Origin: CF-162 sp963667205
GTDB lineage: Bacteria > Chloroflexota > Dehalococcoidia > SM23-28-2 > RBG-16-64-32
Direction: 5' to 3'
Length of the DNA: 64,000 nucleotides
Assembly: GCA_963667205.1 (NCBI GenBank)
Contig: OY762959.1
Span: 1,426,001 to 1,490,000, forward strand
The notes under the pieces are model-generated. The model ran no database searches and was not told the DNA's origin. It saw only the letters and a program-made list of their open reading frames with translations. A program made the position numbers and the translations under genes. This document shows, piece after piece, positions 53,212 through 61,610 of this stretch (position 1 is its first letter; each line of letters opens with the position of its first letter).

Positions 53212-53970
53212 CTAGACTGCAACCATCCCTCCGTCCAGGACGTAGGGAGCGCCCGTGCACCATGCTGAGTCGTCAGAGGCCAGGAAGAGCGCGAATCGAG
53301 CGAACTCATCCGGTGTACCCAGCCGTCCCATCGGCGTCCTTGCTTCGAGGTACTCTTTCATCCCTTCGTTCGACTCCATGAAATTTTGCACCATCGGCGT
53401 CAGGACAGTGCCGGCACAGATCGAGTTGACGCGGATTCCCTGTCGCGCGACCTCAAGGGCCGTGGTCATCGTGAGGACGATGATTGCCCCCTTCGCCGCG
53501 CTATAAGCGGGAAGTCCCGGGAACCCGACCAGGCCGGAGTCGGAGGAGTTGTTGATGATCGCCCCGCCGCCGCTCTTCAGCATCGCCGGGATGCCGTACT
53601 TCATCCCCAGGAAAGTCCCCTTCAGGCTGGTGTCGACGACCAGATCCCAGTTCTCCTCCGTGCACTCGGTCGTCGGGGCGGTTTCGCCTCCGACGCCGGC
53701 GTTGTTAAAGAGAACGTGGAGACCGCCGTAGGCGTCGACAGTCGCTCGCACCATCGCCTTCACCTCTTCCGCGTAGCGTACGTCGGCCTTGACGAACGTG
53801 GCGGTGCCGCCGCTTCGGCAGATATCTTCGGCGACCGCGGAGCCCTTCTCTTCGTTCCGGGCCGAAATAACGACGCTGGCGCCTTCCGCTGCGAACAGGC
53901 GTGACGTCACCTCGCCTATGCCCGTGGCCGCCCCGGTAACCAGAGCAACCTTTCCGTCCAGCTTACCCAT
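53212..53970 (-). CDS. Short-chain dehydrogenase/reductase, tandem copy A
   Basis: A 252-residue SDR: TGAATGIGEVTSRLF, VLFNNAGVGGE, Ser in IINNSSDSGLVGFPGLPAY, YSAAK, ending APYVLDGGMVAV. Both copies keep CTEENWD, SLKGTFLGMKYGIPAML and FALFLASDDSAWCTGA exactly or nearly so. It follows the ABC importer ATPase gene after 68 bases, so the pair probably acts on what the importer brings in. No ribosome site of the strong type precedes its ATG. Confidence 0.92.
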   Translation of the reverse strand: MGKLDGKVALVTGAATGIGEVTSRLFAAEGASVVISARNEEKGSAVAEDICRSGGTATFVKADVRYAEEVKAMVRATVDAYGGLHVLFNNAGVGGETAPTTECTEENWDLVVDTSLKGTFLGMKYGIPAMLKSGGGAIINNSSDSGLVGFPGLPAYSAAKGAIIVLTMTTALEVARQGIRVNSICAGTVLTPMVQNFMESNEGMKEYLEARTPMGRLGTPDEFARFALFLASDDSAWCTGAPYVLDGGMVAV

Positions 53971-54038
53971 TGGGAAACTCAGTGGCGCAGCGGGGCAAGT
54001 AAAGCACGCTCACAGACCGAAGGGGTTAGGTTCGGCGA

Positions 54039-55130
54039 TCAGGCCGGCGGTATGACCATGGCATCGTCGCTGGACCACGAAAGCGCCACCATCTCGCCTA
54101 GTCCCGGCCGCTTGTTAGACGGGACCCAGGCTCGAATCAAGGCACCGTCGACCTCGACAGCCAGCTGAGTGTAGACGCCGCGATACTCCTCACCCTGGAT
54201 GACGCCAGCCGTGATGTTCGGCGACCCGGGGTCGTCGGATGGAGCGCTTGTGGCTGCGTCCGACCCGGCCGCATGGAGCCTCATGCGATCCGCTGAGATC
54301 GCGTAGGCGACGCTGTCCTCCAACTGCTTGTCTGTGGAACGAATCTGGCCCCACACAGTGCCGAGCGGGCAACGTACCTGGACGTAGTTACCGTTGCTGC
54401 CCACGGCGGTCCCGTCAACGACGTTGTTCTGACCGACGAAGCTGGCGACAAAGCGGCCGCTGGGGTCGTCCGTCAGGTCGGTGCCAGAGCCTATCTGCAC
54501 GACCTTGCCCTCATTCATCACGACGATGCGGTCTGCCATCGCCAGGGCTTCTGCCTGATTGTGGGTGACGTAGACGAACGTGATGCCGGAGCGCTGCTGC
54601 AGGTCCTTCAGTTCGCTCTGGACGACGAGCGCAAGATTCGCGTCAAGCGAGCCCAGCGGCTCGTCCAGGAGCAAGACGGGCGGCTCCAGAACCAGCGCTC
54701 GAGCCAGACCGACGCGCTGTTGTTCGCCACCACTCAGCTCGCTCGTCCAGCGATCGAGAAAGCGCTCGATTCCGAGGGTAGCTGAAATCTTGTTGACTCG
54801 TTCCTGTCGCTCTTTACGCCCGACCCCTCGTTTCGTCAGCCCGTACTCGATATTCTGGCGCACGTTCATGTGGGGGAAGAGGACGAACAGCTGCCAGACC
54901 ATGGGAACGTTCCGCTTGTGTGGAGGAACCCTGGTTACGTCGCGCTCGTCGAAATAGATAGCGCCCGACGTCGGCTTCTCAAGGCCGGCCACCAGACGCA
55001 GCGTCGTCGACTTACCGGAGCCACTGGGCCCGATGATGCAGGTAAATTCCGCGTCGCCGATCTCAAGATCTACATCATCGACGGCGAGCACGCCCTGGAA
55101 CTCCTTGCGCAGCTTATCCAAGCGAATCAT
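54039..55130 (-). CDS. ABC importer ATP-binding protein, PotA-like
   Basis: A 363-residue ATPase of the spermidine/putrescine/iron/thiamine importer class. Walker A GPSGSGKST, the Q-loop as VPMVWQLFVLFPHM, the signature LSGGEQQRVGLARALVLEP, Walker B VLLLDEPLGSLDANL and the His switch in FVYVTHNQAEALAMAD are all present. A C-terminal TOBE domain of about 120 residues follows, including a run of Ala/Ser/Asp near YAISADRMRLHAAG. It pairs with the fused permease 36 bases upstream and the binding protein before that. Confidence 0.93.
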   Translation of the reverse strand: MIRLDKLRKEFQGVLAVDDVDLEIGDAEFTCIIGPSGSGKSTTLRLVAGLEKPTSGAIYFDERDVTRVPPHKRNVPMVWQLFVLFPHMNVRQNIEYGLTKRGVGRKERQERVNKISATLGIERFLDRWTSELSGGEQQRVGLARALVLEPPVLLLDEPLGSLDANLALVVQSELKDLQQRSGITFVYVTHNQAEALAMADRIVVMNEGKVVQIGSGTDLTDDPSGRFVASFVGQNNVVDGTAVGSNGNYVQVRCPLGTVWGQIRSTDKQLEDSVAYAISADRMRLHAAGSDAATSAPSDDPGSPNITAGVIQGEEYRGVYTQLAVEVDGALIRAWVPSNKRPGLGEMVALSWSSDDAMVIPPA

Positions 55131-55166
55131 GTTATCAACGTCCCCCTACCGGAAAGTGTGTTCATT

Positions 55167-56921
55167 CTAGCCAATGGGCGATCGCCTGAACAGGCGACTC
55201 GCGAGCGCAAGCAGCTTATAGCCGGGAAGCAGTGAAAGAATCGCCGCTAGGGCGAACGTGCCTATGAGCGCGCCGTAGACCAGAGCGCCGGCGGCGTAGA
55301 TCTCTGGCGAGCTGTTCATGATCTGCGTGTTGAGGCTAAACGCCGGCCAAGTGTACACGACGGCAGTGAGGAAGAACGTGACGACGGATTCGCCGAATGA
55401 GATACCGGCGGCCACGACGAAGCTGGCGATGATGGCGGGTACGGCTAACTGGAACGTCGTGTCGAAAATCGATCTTACTCTGCTGGCGCCGAGATTGGTG
55501 GCGGCCTCCTCCAAATGTGGGTCCATCTGCGACAGCCGGTTGTTGAGGATGAACAAGCAGAACACTCCAACAAGACCGACATGCGCGATCACCACTGAGT
55601 TCAGGCCTCCCCAGAGGCCCAGCTCCACGAAGTACACCAGGAGGCCCAGGCTGAGCACGAGCGGCGGCGCCACGGCCGGCGCCACGACGATCATGGTGTA
55701 AGGGATAACCCATCTCGGCCTGAAACGGGCGAAGTAGTAGGCCGCCATCCCGCCCAGGAGCGTGCCGATAACTCCCACGGCCAGCGAAACCTTGACGCTG
55801 TTCCGAATTGAATCGAGCATGCCTTGGTCGTTGAACAGGCGGTCATACCACTTGGTCGAAAACTCTGCGATGGGCCAGACCGGGATCCCACCGTCGTGGA
55901 AGCCGTACAGGATTAGCGACATCACCGGAATCGTCACGAAGAAGAGCCCGGCAGCGATGAATGCACGCCAGAACCAGGCTACTGGGCCGGTGCTCTCGAG
56001 ATTAGTCGTGGCAGCACCCTGTGCGGTGCCGGTGAGGCTAACCCTGCCCATGATGCGGAACGAGACCAGAATCACGACCAGCACGGTTAACAGCATGGCC
56101 ACCGAAACCGCCGCCGCGGCGGGCGTGTTCCCAGCCTGGTTCTGCTGATCGGCGACTACGGTAGCTATCGTCCTGACGGACCCGAGCAGCCGCGCCGCAA
56201 GCAGGTCCGAAAAGCTCAAGACAAAGGTCAGCATCCCGGCCATCACGATTCCCGGCTTGCTCAAGCGCACCACGACGTCAAAGAAGACCCCAATGGCAGA
56301 GGCCCCGAGGTTAGAGGACGCCTCCAGCAGCCTGCGATCTATCGTATTGAGTCCTAAGACATACATCAGGAGTGCGGCGATAGGCCACAGGTAAGCAAGC
56401 AGGGCTATATGCACCGCCTGCGCCGTTCGGGAAAAGGCCGGTATGGTGGGAGTTATGCCGCCCGTGAAGTCGTGCAGATTGGAAGAGACGTCATGAAGGA
56501 TCCCTCGCTGCGCGAGGACCGGTTGCCAGGAGTAAACCTGCAACAGATAGCTGACGAAGAACGGCATCATGGTGAGGGCCATGATCGCGAACTGCGTGCG
56601 ACGACTTCCGCCATGGAAAGCGACCGCATAGGCGAACGGAAACACGACCAGAAGAACGATCACCGTCTGGATCGCCGCGAGCTTTATTGTGAAGAACCAG
56701 ATGTCATAGAACGCGCGGGTGAAGACGTGGTCTTTCCAGGCGTCGAGAGTCAGATCGGAGGTAACGCCGTGTACGCTCCCCTCTCCCGATATGACAAAGG
56801 TGAAGAAACTCTCGCGGACGAGGAAGAAGATCGGGACGATGAAGAAGGCGACGGACCACACGAACAGGGGTACAACCAACACCCAGAGCGGTATGCTGAG
56901 TCGTCGCAAGAACGAAGGCAT
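55167..56921 (-). CDS. Fused two-domain ABC importer permease (PotB-PotC type)
   Basis: A 584-residue membrane protein with about 12 helices: two PotB/PotC-like permease domains in one chain, as in FbpB-type iron permeases. The first half opens LWVLVVPLFVWSVAFFIVPIFFLVR and has the EAA-like loop RRLLEASSNLGASAIGVFFDVV; the second has HLEEAATNLGASRVRSIFDTTF. Both loops contact the ATPase. The start follows a 13-pair hairpin after the binding-protein gene, which may reduce its expression relative to the binding protein. Confidence 0.92.
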   Translation of the reverse strand: MPSFLRRLSIPLWVLVVPLFVWSVAFFIVPIFFLVRESFFTFVISGEGSVHGVTSDLTLDAWKDHVFTRAFYDIWFFTIKLAAIQTVIVLLVVFPFAYAVAFHGGSRRTQFAIMALTMMPFFVSYLLQVYSWQPVLAQRGILHDVSSNLHDFTGGITPTIPAFSRTAQAVHIALLAYLWPIAALLMYVLGLNTIDRRLLEASSNLGASAIGVFFDVVVRLSKPGIVMAGMLTFVLSFSDLLAARLLGSVRTIATVVADQQNQAGNTPAAAAVSVAMLLTVLVVILVSFRIMGRVSLTGTAQGAATTNLESTGPVAWFWRAFIAAGLFFVTIPVMSLILYGFHDGGIPVWPIAEFSTKWYDRLFNDQGMLDSIRNSVKVSLAVGVIGTLLGGMAAYYFARFRPRWVIPYTMIVVAPAVAPPLVLSLGLLVYFVELGLWGGLNSVVIAHVGLVGVFCLFILNNRLSQMDPHLEEAATNLGASRVRSIFDTTFQLAVPAIIASFVVAAGISFGESVVTFFLTAVVYTWPAFSLNTQIMNSSPEIYAAGALVYGALIGTFALAAILSLLPGYKLLALASRLFRRSPIG

Positions 56922-56982
56922 CGCTAGGCTGCCGTAAGCGAACTATCGGGCATCGTCTATCCTACACATTCCGTAACACAGT

Positions 56983-57011
56983 GCGGGGCGAGGTTCCAAA
57001 CCTCGCCCCGC
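56983..57011 (-). terminator. Intercistronic hairpin between binding protein and permease
   Basis: GCGGGGCGAGGTT, loop CCA (or TGG), then the perfect complement: a 13-pair, very stable stem, 50 bases after the binding-protein stop and 62 before the permease start. No U-run follows on the minus strand, so it is better read as a partial terminator or a 3' stabiliser that raises binding-protein mRNA over the permease message. Confidence 0.7.
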
Positions 57012-57060
57012 GTCTGCTCTTTACTCAGAAGTGAGCTGTCGTCTAAGGCTGGCTTGGGCC

Positions 57061-58308
57061 TTATCCGATCGCCGTCTGGAACTCGCCCCAGGCCTGGACC
57101 CAGAGGTCCCGGGTCGGGCTGATGGGGGTGATCCAGTCGACCAGGGTCCAATCCGGGTCCCCAATCTTGGGGGCCACAACCTGGGAGGTCTCGTCGAGGA
57201 GGTACGGCCATGCGTCGTGCCATGCCCCGTGAACGAGCGGCCAGGCAGCGGGGGAAGCCGGCGGCGTTGACCAGGCATCCTTCATGGTGATGTTGGCCAT
57301 CGTCTGCGGTGCCAGCAACGCTTGCGCCAACTCTACCGCGCGTTCGGGGTTGTTGGAGCCCGCCATCAGCGAGAATCCTTCGGAAGGCGTGAGCACGCCT
57401 CTCTTGTCGAAGAACGCGCCGGCGGGGATTCCCTGCGCCTTGAGACGTGGCATTCCGGCGCCGCCGTTCATGGAACCGACAATGTCGGCGGTTCCGTCGG
57501 CAATCGCCTTAACGCCTTCACCGTAGGACGCGACCATGAACGCCTGATCGGCAAGCGCCATCATCCTGGCCTTCATGTTCTCCCATTCGGCGTCGCTGAC
57601 TTCGAAGGGGTTCAACCCCTCAAGGAAGCCGAATACCGGTATGGTCTGCACAGGGTCGTTCCAGACCACGACTCTGCCCTTGTACTTGTCTTCGTACATG
57701 AGGTCGTAGCCTTTGTCCGCCCACTCATCCGCAGGAACTGTGCCGGCGTTGTGCAGGAGCCCCTGGTACTCGGTGTGAATGCGGGCGTACATGATGTCCC
57801 CGTTGTAGAGCTCGGGGCCCCGTGTGCGATCGGCGGATGGTTGGGACCATTCGTCCAGCACGCTGAGATCGAAGACCGCGGGATCTATGGGCACGAGAGA
57901 GCCGGAGTCGACGAGCGTCGGCGTGCCCTCGTGGTTGTAGAATGCGGCAAGGTCATATGTGCCGGACGGAGCGCCGGCGGTCAGCTCGTTGAGCTCGACC
58001 ATGCTGGAAACGCCCTTGTAGTTGATCTCGATGTTCAAGGACGCGTTCAGGGGATCGACCCAGTTCGGCGATTGAGCGCCGCCCCAGCCGATCATGTTCA
58101 TCGTTACGGTTTCTTTGGTGGTATCCGGTGTTGGTGCATCCGTTGGTGCACTGGTCTCTCCGGGCGGTGGCGAAGCCGTAGGCGCCGTTGTCGCCCCGCC
58201 GTCGTCGTCGCCGCAGGCCACGACCATTCCCATTCCACCCACGGTGGCGACAAGACCAAGGCCTGCGCCGGACTGTAGTAGTTGCCTCCGCGAAATCTTT
58301 TTGCTCAT
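57061..58308 (-). CDS. ABC importer substrate-binding lipoprotein (PotD-like)
   Basis: A 415-residue binding protein. The signal MSKKISRRQLLQSGAGLGLV carries a twin-arginine (SRRQLL) and ends in the lipobox VVAC, so it may be Tat-exported and lipid-anchored. A Thr/Pro-rich linker follows. The mature part (MNMIGWGGAQSPNWVDPLN, ELNELTAGAPSGTYDLAAFYNHEG, LYNGDIMYARIHTEYQGLLHN) is of the family 1/PotD-like type. Its ligand is unknown; polyamine, iron or an organic acid are all possible. It heads the minus-strand operon of the importer. Confidence 0.9.
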   Translation of the reverse strand: MSKKISRRQLLQSGAGLGLVATVGGMGMVVACGDDDGGATTAPTASPPPGETSAPTDAPTPDTTKETVTMNMIGWGGAQSPNWVDPLNASLNIEINYKGVSSMVELNELTAGAPSGTYDLAAFYNHEGTPTLVDSGSLVPIDPAVFDLSVLDEWSQPSADRTRGPELYNGDIMYARIHTEYQGLLHNAGTVPADEWADKGYDLMYEDKYKGRVVVWNDPVQTIPVFGFLEGLNPFEVSDAEWENMKARMMALADQAFMVASYGEGVKAIADGTADIVGSMNGGAGMPRLKAQGIPAGAFFDKRGVLTPSEGFSLMAGSNNPERAVELAQALLAPQTMANITMKDAWSTPPASPAAWPLVHGAWHDAWPYLLDETSQVVAPKIGDPDWTLVDWITPISPTRDLWVQAWGEFQTAIG

Positions 58309-58655
58309 CCTGATTTAACTCCCTTACTGAACCTAGACTTCCAATAACACTCGTGTTGATGAAACGCTCTTGTGGCGCTTCCCCTCCATCACCGCCGGAC
58401 GAGTGTAACAATCGGCGGTACTAGATTTCCCGTTACTCGAACCTCACTTTCATCGCGCGACCGAATGGTCGGTCGGCGAGTATATCTTCGGTCGAGATTC
58501 TAGATTCTAGCTACGGTCGAAGACCTGTGTCAAGCGACCTTTCCGAGGCCTCCGATCGCAGTTCTGCCTTAGCTCGGGATACGCAACTCACCGTCCAGTC
58601 GGATGTCTCCGAGTGCCCTACCCATGAACTTCTGACATTTGCCGCCTAATCTTCC
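58309..58655. other. Intergenic region ahead of the importer operon
   Basis: 347 bases with no gene. It holds a recurrent dyad (58460-58473), and an AT-richer stretch with TATATC and TAGATTCTAG near 58480-58510. The promoter of the importer operon must lie here. Confidence 0.55.
58460..58473. promoter_or_regulatory. Dyad operator, ACCGACCGNTCGGT type
   Basis: On the minus strand ACCGACCATTCGGT, 12 of 13 positions, 152 bases before the binding-protein start. On the plus strand it is followed by CGAGTATATC, much as the site at 41363 is followed by CGAGTATAG. Confidence 0.6.
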
Positions 58656-59615
58656 CTATCTAGGGTGTGCCGGCCCGTGTCCGCTCGACTGGTGCGAGAA
58701 CTCAGTCCCCGCGAAGTTGTCGACGATGCCGTAGGCAAGCTGGCCATCGACGTCCCATCGGTAGAGGGCCGTCGTGAAGTGCGCCTTACCGATAGGCATC
58801 ACCAGCGTCGGTGCAACGGCGCGGCCCCAGCACTTCTGGACGCCGGCCGGCGTGTCCAGGGTGTAAGAGAGCATGGTCGGGATCGGAGACGGGTCGAACA
58901 CCGGACGGTAGTCCGCAAGAGCAAACTTAACGCGCGTGTCCTCGTTGGGGTCCATGTGACTGAGCACGAGCCCGCCATCGCCCTGCGTTTCGTTTCGGCT
59001 GTCCTTCCAGACGTAGAGGATGTTCTCGTTGGGCAGGAAGATGCCGCCGGTGATAAGCCAGTCCCAGCCGCGCTCCCACTGCCGGATTCCCCAAGAATGA
59101 TCCCTGAAGGCGATCCCGCTCAGCTCGAAGGACTCGTCGCGCCACTTGACCTTCGCCTCGTAGCGGCCGAACTGCTGGTAGTGATTGGTGGTCCAACCCT
59201 TGAGGGGATTCGGGTCGTCGCTCGCGAAGTCGAAAACCGGCGTCTTGGCCTCGAAGTTCAGTTCCACTGAGAGGTCGTTCTCTTTGTCGTTGAGGGTGGC
59301 GCGGACCTTCTTGAGCGGTTCGATAACCTCGTAGTGAAGCACGCCGACGTCCAGGTTGTTCAGTTCGCCCGTGGGCATCTTGTGGTGGCGGTAGAAGTAG
59401 TTGTATGAGTCGGCGTCTTCTCGCCAGAGCGTCGCGCAGACGTTCGCCCTCTGCTGGTTGTGCTCTAGACCGATGCGCCAGACGCCGCCCATCCCCATTT
59501 CGTCATCAGTAAAGCTAATGTATATGCTCTCCTGCCAGGCGTTGTCGGGGTGCTCATTTGGGTTGGCGTGCTCCTCTGTGTACTGTAGGGAGACGTCTTC
59601 CTTCTCGGTGATCAA
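58656..59615 (-). CDS. AttH/DUF7064-like lipocalin-fold protein, copy 2
   Basis: A 319-residue paralogue of the gene at 49.1-50.1 kb. It shares NEHPDNAWQESIYISF, GVWRIGLEHNQQRANVCATLW, SYNYFYRHHK, FRDHSWGIRQWERGW and VAPTLVMPIGKAHFTTALYRW, but differs in the middle (e.g. VFDFASDDPNPLKGWTTNHY). The stop lies in a stretch ending GHGPAHPR. A dyad lies 80 bases upstream. The neighbouring upstream gene on the same strand is again a luciferase-like enzyme, repeating the arrangement at 49-51 kb. Confidence 0.8.
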   Translation of the reverse strand: MITEKEDVSLQYTEEHANPNEHPDNAWQESIYISFTDDEMGMGGVWRIGLEHNQQRANVCATLWREDADSYNYFYRHHKMPTGELNNLDVGVLHYEVIEPLKKVRATLNDKENDLSVELNFEAKTPVFDFASDDPNPLKGWTTNHYQQFGRYEAKVKWRDESFELSGIAFRDHSWGIRQWERGWDWLITGGIFLPNENILYVWKDSRNETQGDGGLVLSHMDPNEDTRVKFALADYRPVFDPSPIPTMLSYTLDTPAGVQKCWGRAVAPTLVMPIGKAHFTTALYRWDVDGQLAYGIVDNFAGTEFSHQSSGHGPAHPR

Positions 59616-59694
59616 CGGGCCTTCCTCCTTCGCAGATAGGTCAAAGTGTTCAGAAGTTGATTTTCGGATGGCTGATCGAGGTCGTCTGATGTCT

Positions 59695-59708
59695 ACCGAC
59701 CGTTCGAT
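59695..59708. promoter_or_regulatory. Dyad operator, ACCGACCGNTCGGT type
   Basis: ACCGACCGTTCGAT, 12 of 13 positions, 80 bases before the second AttH/DUF7064-like gene on the minus strand and 73 bases after the luciferase-like gene's stop. Confidence 0.6.
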
Positions 59709-59780
59709 CTACAAGCAGCATGTAACCACCGGGGGGGCGATAATGTCAACGTCAGCGTTGTCGTCGCGTACCGCAAGGCC

Positions 59781-60701
59781 TCAGACGAGTCCCCTCAGCA
59801 GTTCGAGATATCGTAAGAAGTCGGCTTTTTCGTTCACGTCTCGAAGGAAGTTCGTCTCCATCACCAGCTCCGTCACTCCCGCCTCCTCCAGCCGCGGCAC
59901 GTCTTCCTTGATCTGATGGAGCGTGCCGGTCAGCGGCAGCCGCCTTTCGTCGAGGGGCTCCGACGTGATTCGCAGATACACACGAAGTGGAAACTGCATC
60001 GAAGCGCTTCCCCGGCCCGCCTCGTCCGCCAGCCGTTTGACTGTCGCTATCTGCTCTTCGAGCGTCTCCACAGGCGTGGCGGAGAAGGGATGCCATCCGT
60101 CGGCGTGGGTCGCCGCTCGCTTCATCCCGGCTGGCCTGAAGGCACCCAGGAGTAGAGGCGGATGGGGCTGTTGCACCGGTTTAGGGCCGATCTCCGAGGG
60201 TGCGATCTGGTAGTAGCGCCCGCGGAACTGTACCGGATCGCTCCCCCAGACGGCCTTGAGGACGCTCACGTATTCGTCCATGCGTGCGCCTTTTTCCGTG
60301 AAGGGCACGGCGGCGGCTTCGTATTCGTCCTCGCTCCAGCCGATCCCGAGCCCCAGCGAGATGCGACCGTCCGAAAGTAGATCGAGCGTTGCCACCTGCC
60401 TGGCCAGCTCAACCGGGTTGCGGAACGGCGCGACCAGGACGCTCGTGCCCAGCCTGATTCGGGTCGTGAGCGCTCCCACGAAGGCCAGCGTCTGCAGGGG
60501 CTCCAGCACGCTCACACAGCGTTCCGGTAGCTGCCCATCCGCTGAAGCGGGGTACGGGGTCTTCGGTGCCAGCGGGCGCAGAAGCCGGTCTTGCACCCAG
60601 AGGGAGTCGTAGCCTAGCTCCTCGGCGCGCTGAGCCACATCCTTGACCGTCTCCCGATCAAGCGAGCTGCCCAATTGAGGAAGGCAGAACCCCAACTTCA
60701 T
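59781..60701 (-). CDS. Luciferase-like oxidoreductase, F420-type
   Basis: A 306-residue luciferase-family enzyme starting MKLGFCLPQLGSSLDRETVK, with ELGYDSLWVQDRLLRPL, RIRLGTSVLVAPFRNPVELARQVATLDLLSDGRISLGLGIGW, and IGPKPVQQPHPPLLLGAFRPAGMKRAATHADGW. The layout follows F420-dependent TIGR03619-like enzymes. It is similar in design to the gene at 50.2-51.1 kb. It is upstream of the AttH-like gene on the same strand, with 165 bases and a dyad between, so they may be controlled separately. Confidence 0.88.
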   Translation of the reverse strand: MKLGFCLPQLGSSLDRETVKDVAQRAEELGYDSLWVQDRLLRPLAPKTPYPASADGQLPERCVSVLEPLQTLAFVGALTTRIRLGTSVLVAPFRNPVELARQVATLDLLSDGRISLGLGIGWSEDEYEAAAVPFTEKGARMDEYVSVLKAVWGSDPVQFRGRYYQIAPSEIGPKPVQQPHPPLLLGAFRPAGMKRAATHADGWHPFSATPVETLEEQIATVKRLADEAGRGSASMQFPLRVYLRITSEPLDERRLPLTGTLHQIKEDVPRLEEAGVTELVMETNFLRDVNEKADFLRYLELLRGLV

Positions 60702-60770
60702 CCGTCGCTCATCTCCAGAGCGGCCGGCTGCGCCGTGACACAGGCACCCGAGCGGCCGAGGGGGAGGCGC

Positions 60771-61568
60771 TCACTTGCCCTTGAACTGAGGCTTGCGCTT
60801 CTCGAGGAACGAACTGGCCGCTTCTTTGAGGTCTTCACTGTCCAGCGTGATCGCCTCGAGGATGGCGGACGTGTCGATGGCGAGGTTGACGTGGTCTCTC
60901 AGCAGCTTGTTCAGGCAGAACTTCGTCCAGCGGATGGCCAGCGGCGAACCGGACGCCAGCTCCCGCGCGAGTTCCATCGCCTTTGGGAGAGCCTCAGCGG
61001 CAGGTACGGCGTAGTTCACCATACCCATCTCAGCGGCCTGCTTGCCCGTGATCCAGCGACCGAGAAGGAGAAACTCCTTGGCGCGTGCCATGCCCACAAG
61101 CCAGGGCCAGATGACCACGCCGCCGTCGCCGGCCACCAAGCCCATATGAACGTGGGCGTCGCCTATGCGTGCCTCTTCGGACGCGACGATGATGTCGCAG
61201 AACAAGGCGAGCGTGGCACCCAGGCCCGCTGCATCGCCGTTCACCGCCGCAACGATCGGCTGTTCCACCTCCAGCATATAGAGGAGCAGCCGTCGGACCT
61301 CCGCCAGGGGCAACTCCTGCGCTCTGTCGCGCCAGGTCCCCTCCTTGAGCACCTTGGCGTCTCCACCGGCCGAGAACCCCACCCCGGCTCCGGTGAGCAC
61401 GATGGACCGCACTTCGCGGTCCTTGCCTATCTCCGAGAACAGTGTCTCGAGCTCCTGGTGCATCTCCGGATTGATGGCGTTGCGCTTTTCGGGGCGGTTC
61501 AACGTCACCGTCGCGATGCCCTCGTCGTTCTTCTCGACGGTTATGAGTTCGTACTTACTGTAGTCCAT
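60771..61568 (-). CDS. Crotonase-fold (enoyl-CoA hydratase/isomerase family) protein
   Basis: A 265-residue crotonase with TVTLNRPEKRNAINPEM, LTGAGVGFSAGGDAKVL forming the oxyanion hole, and AVNGDAAGLGATLALFCDII. The two catalytic Glu residues of classical hydratases are not there: GGGCEL is GLGATL and the PE of the second motif is AH (IGDAHVHMGLVAGDGG). So it is probably not a simple hydratase; isomerase, hydrolase or C-C cleavage activity are open. It follows the acyl-CoA dehydrogenase gene after 42 bases on the same strand, fitting a beta-oxidation-like unit. Confidence 0.88.
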   Translation of the reverse strand: MDYSKYELITVEKNDEGIATVTLNRPEKRNAINPEMHQELETLFSEIGKDREVRSIVLTGAGVGFSAGGDAKVLKEGTWRDRAQELPLAEVRRLLLYMLEVEQPIVAAVNGDAAGLGATLALFCDIIVASEEARIGDAHVHMGLVAGDGGVVIWPWLVGMARAKEFLLLGRWITGKQAAEMGMVNYAVPAAEALPKAMELARELASGSPLAIRWTKFCLNKLLRDHVNLAIDTSAILEAITLDSEDLKEAASSFLEKRKPQFKGK

Positions 61569-61610
61569 GCAGCGTTCCTCTCCGTTGGGCGTCGGGTCGC
61601 TAGCTCGTGA

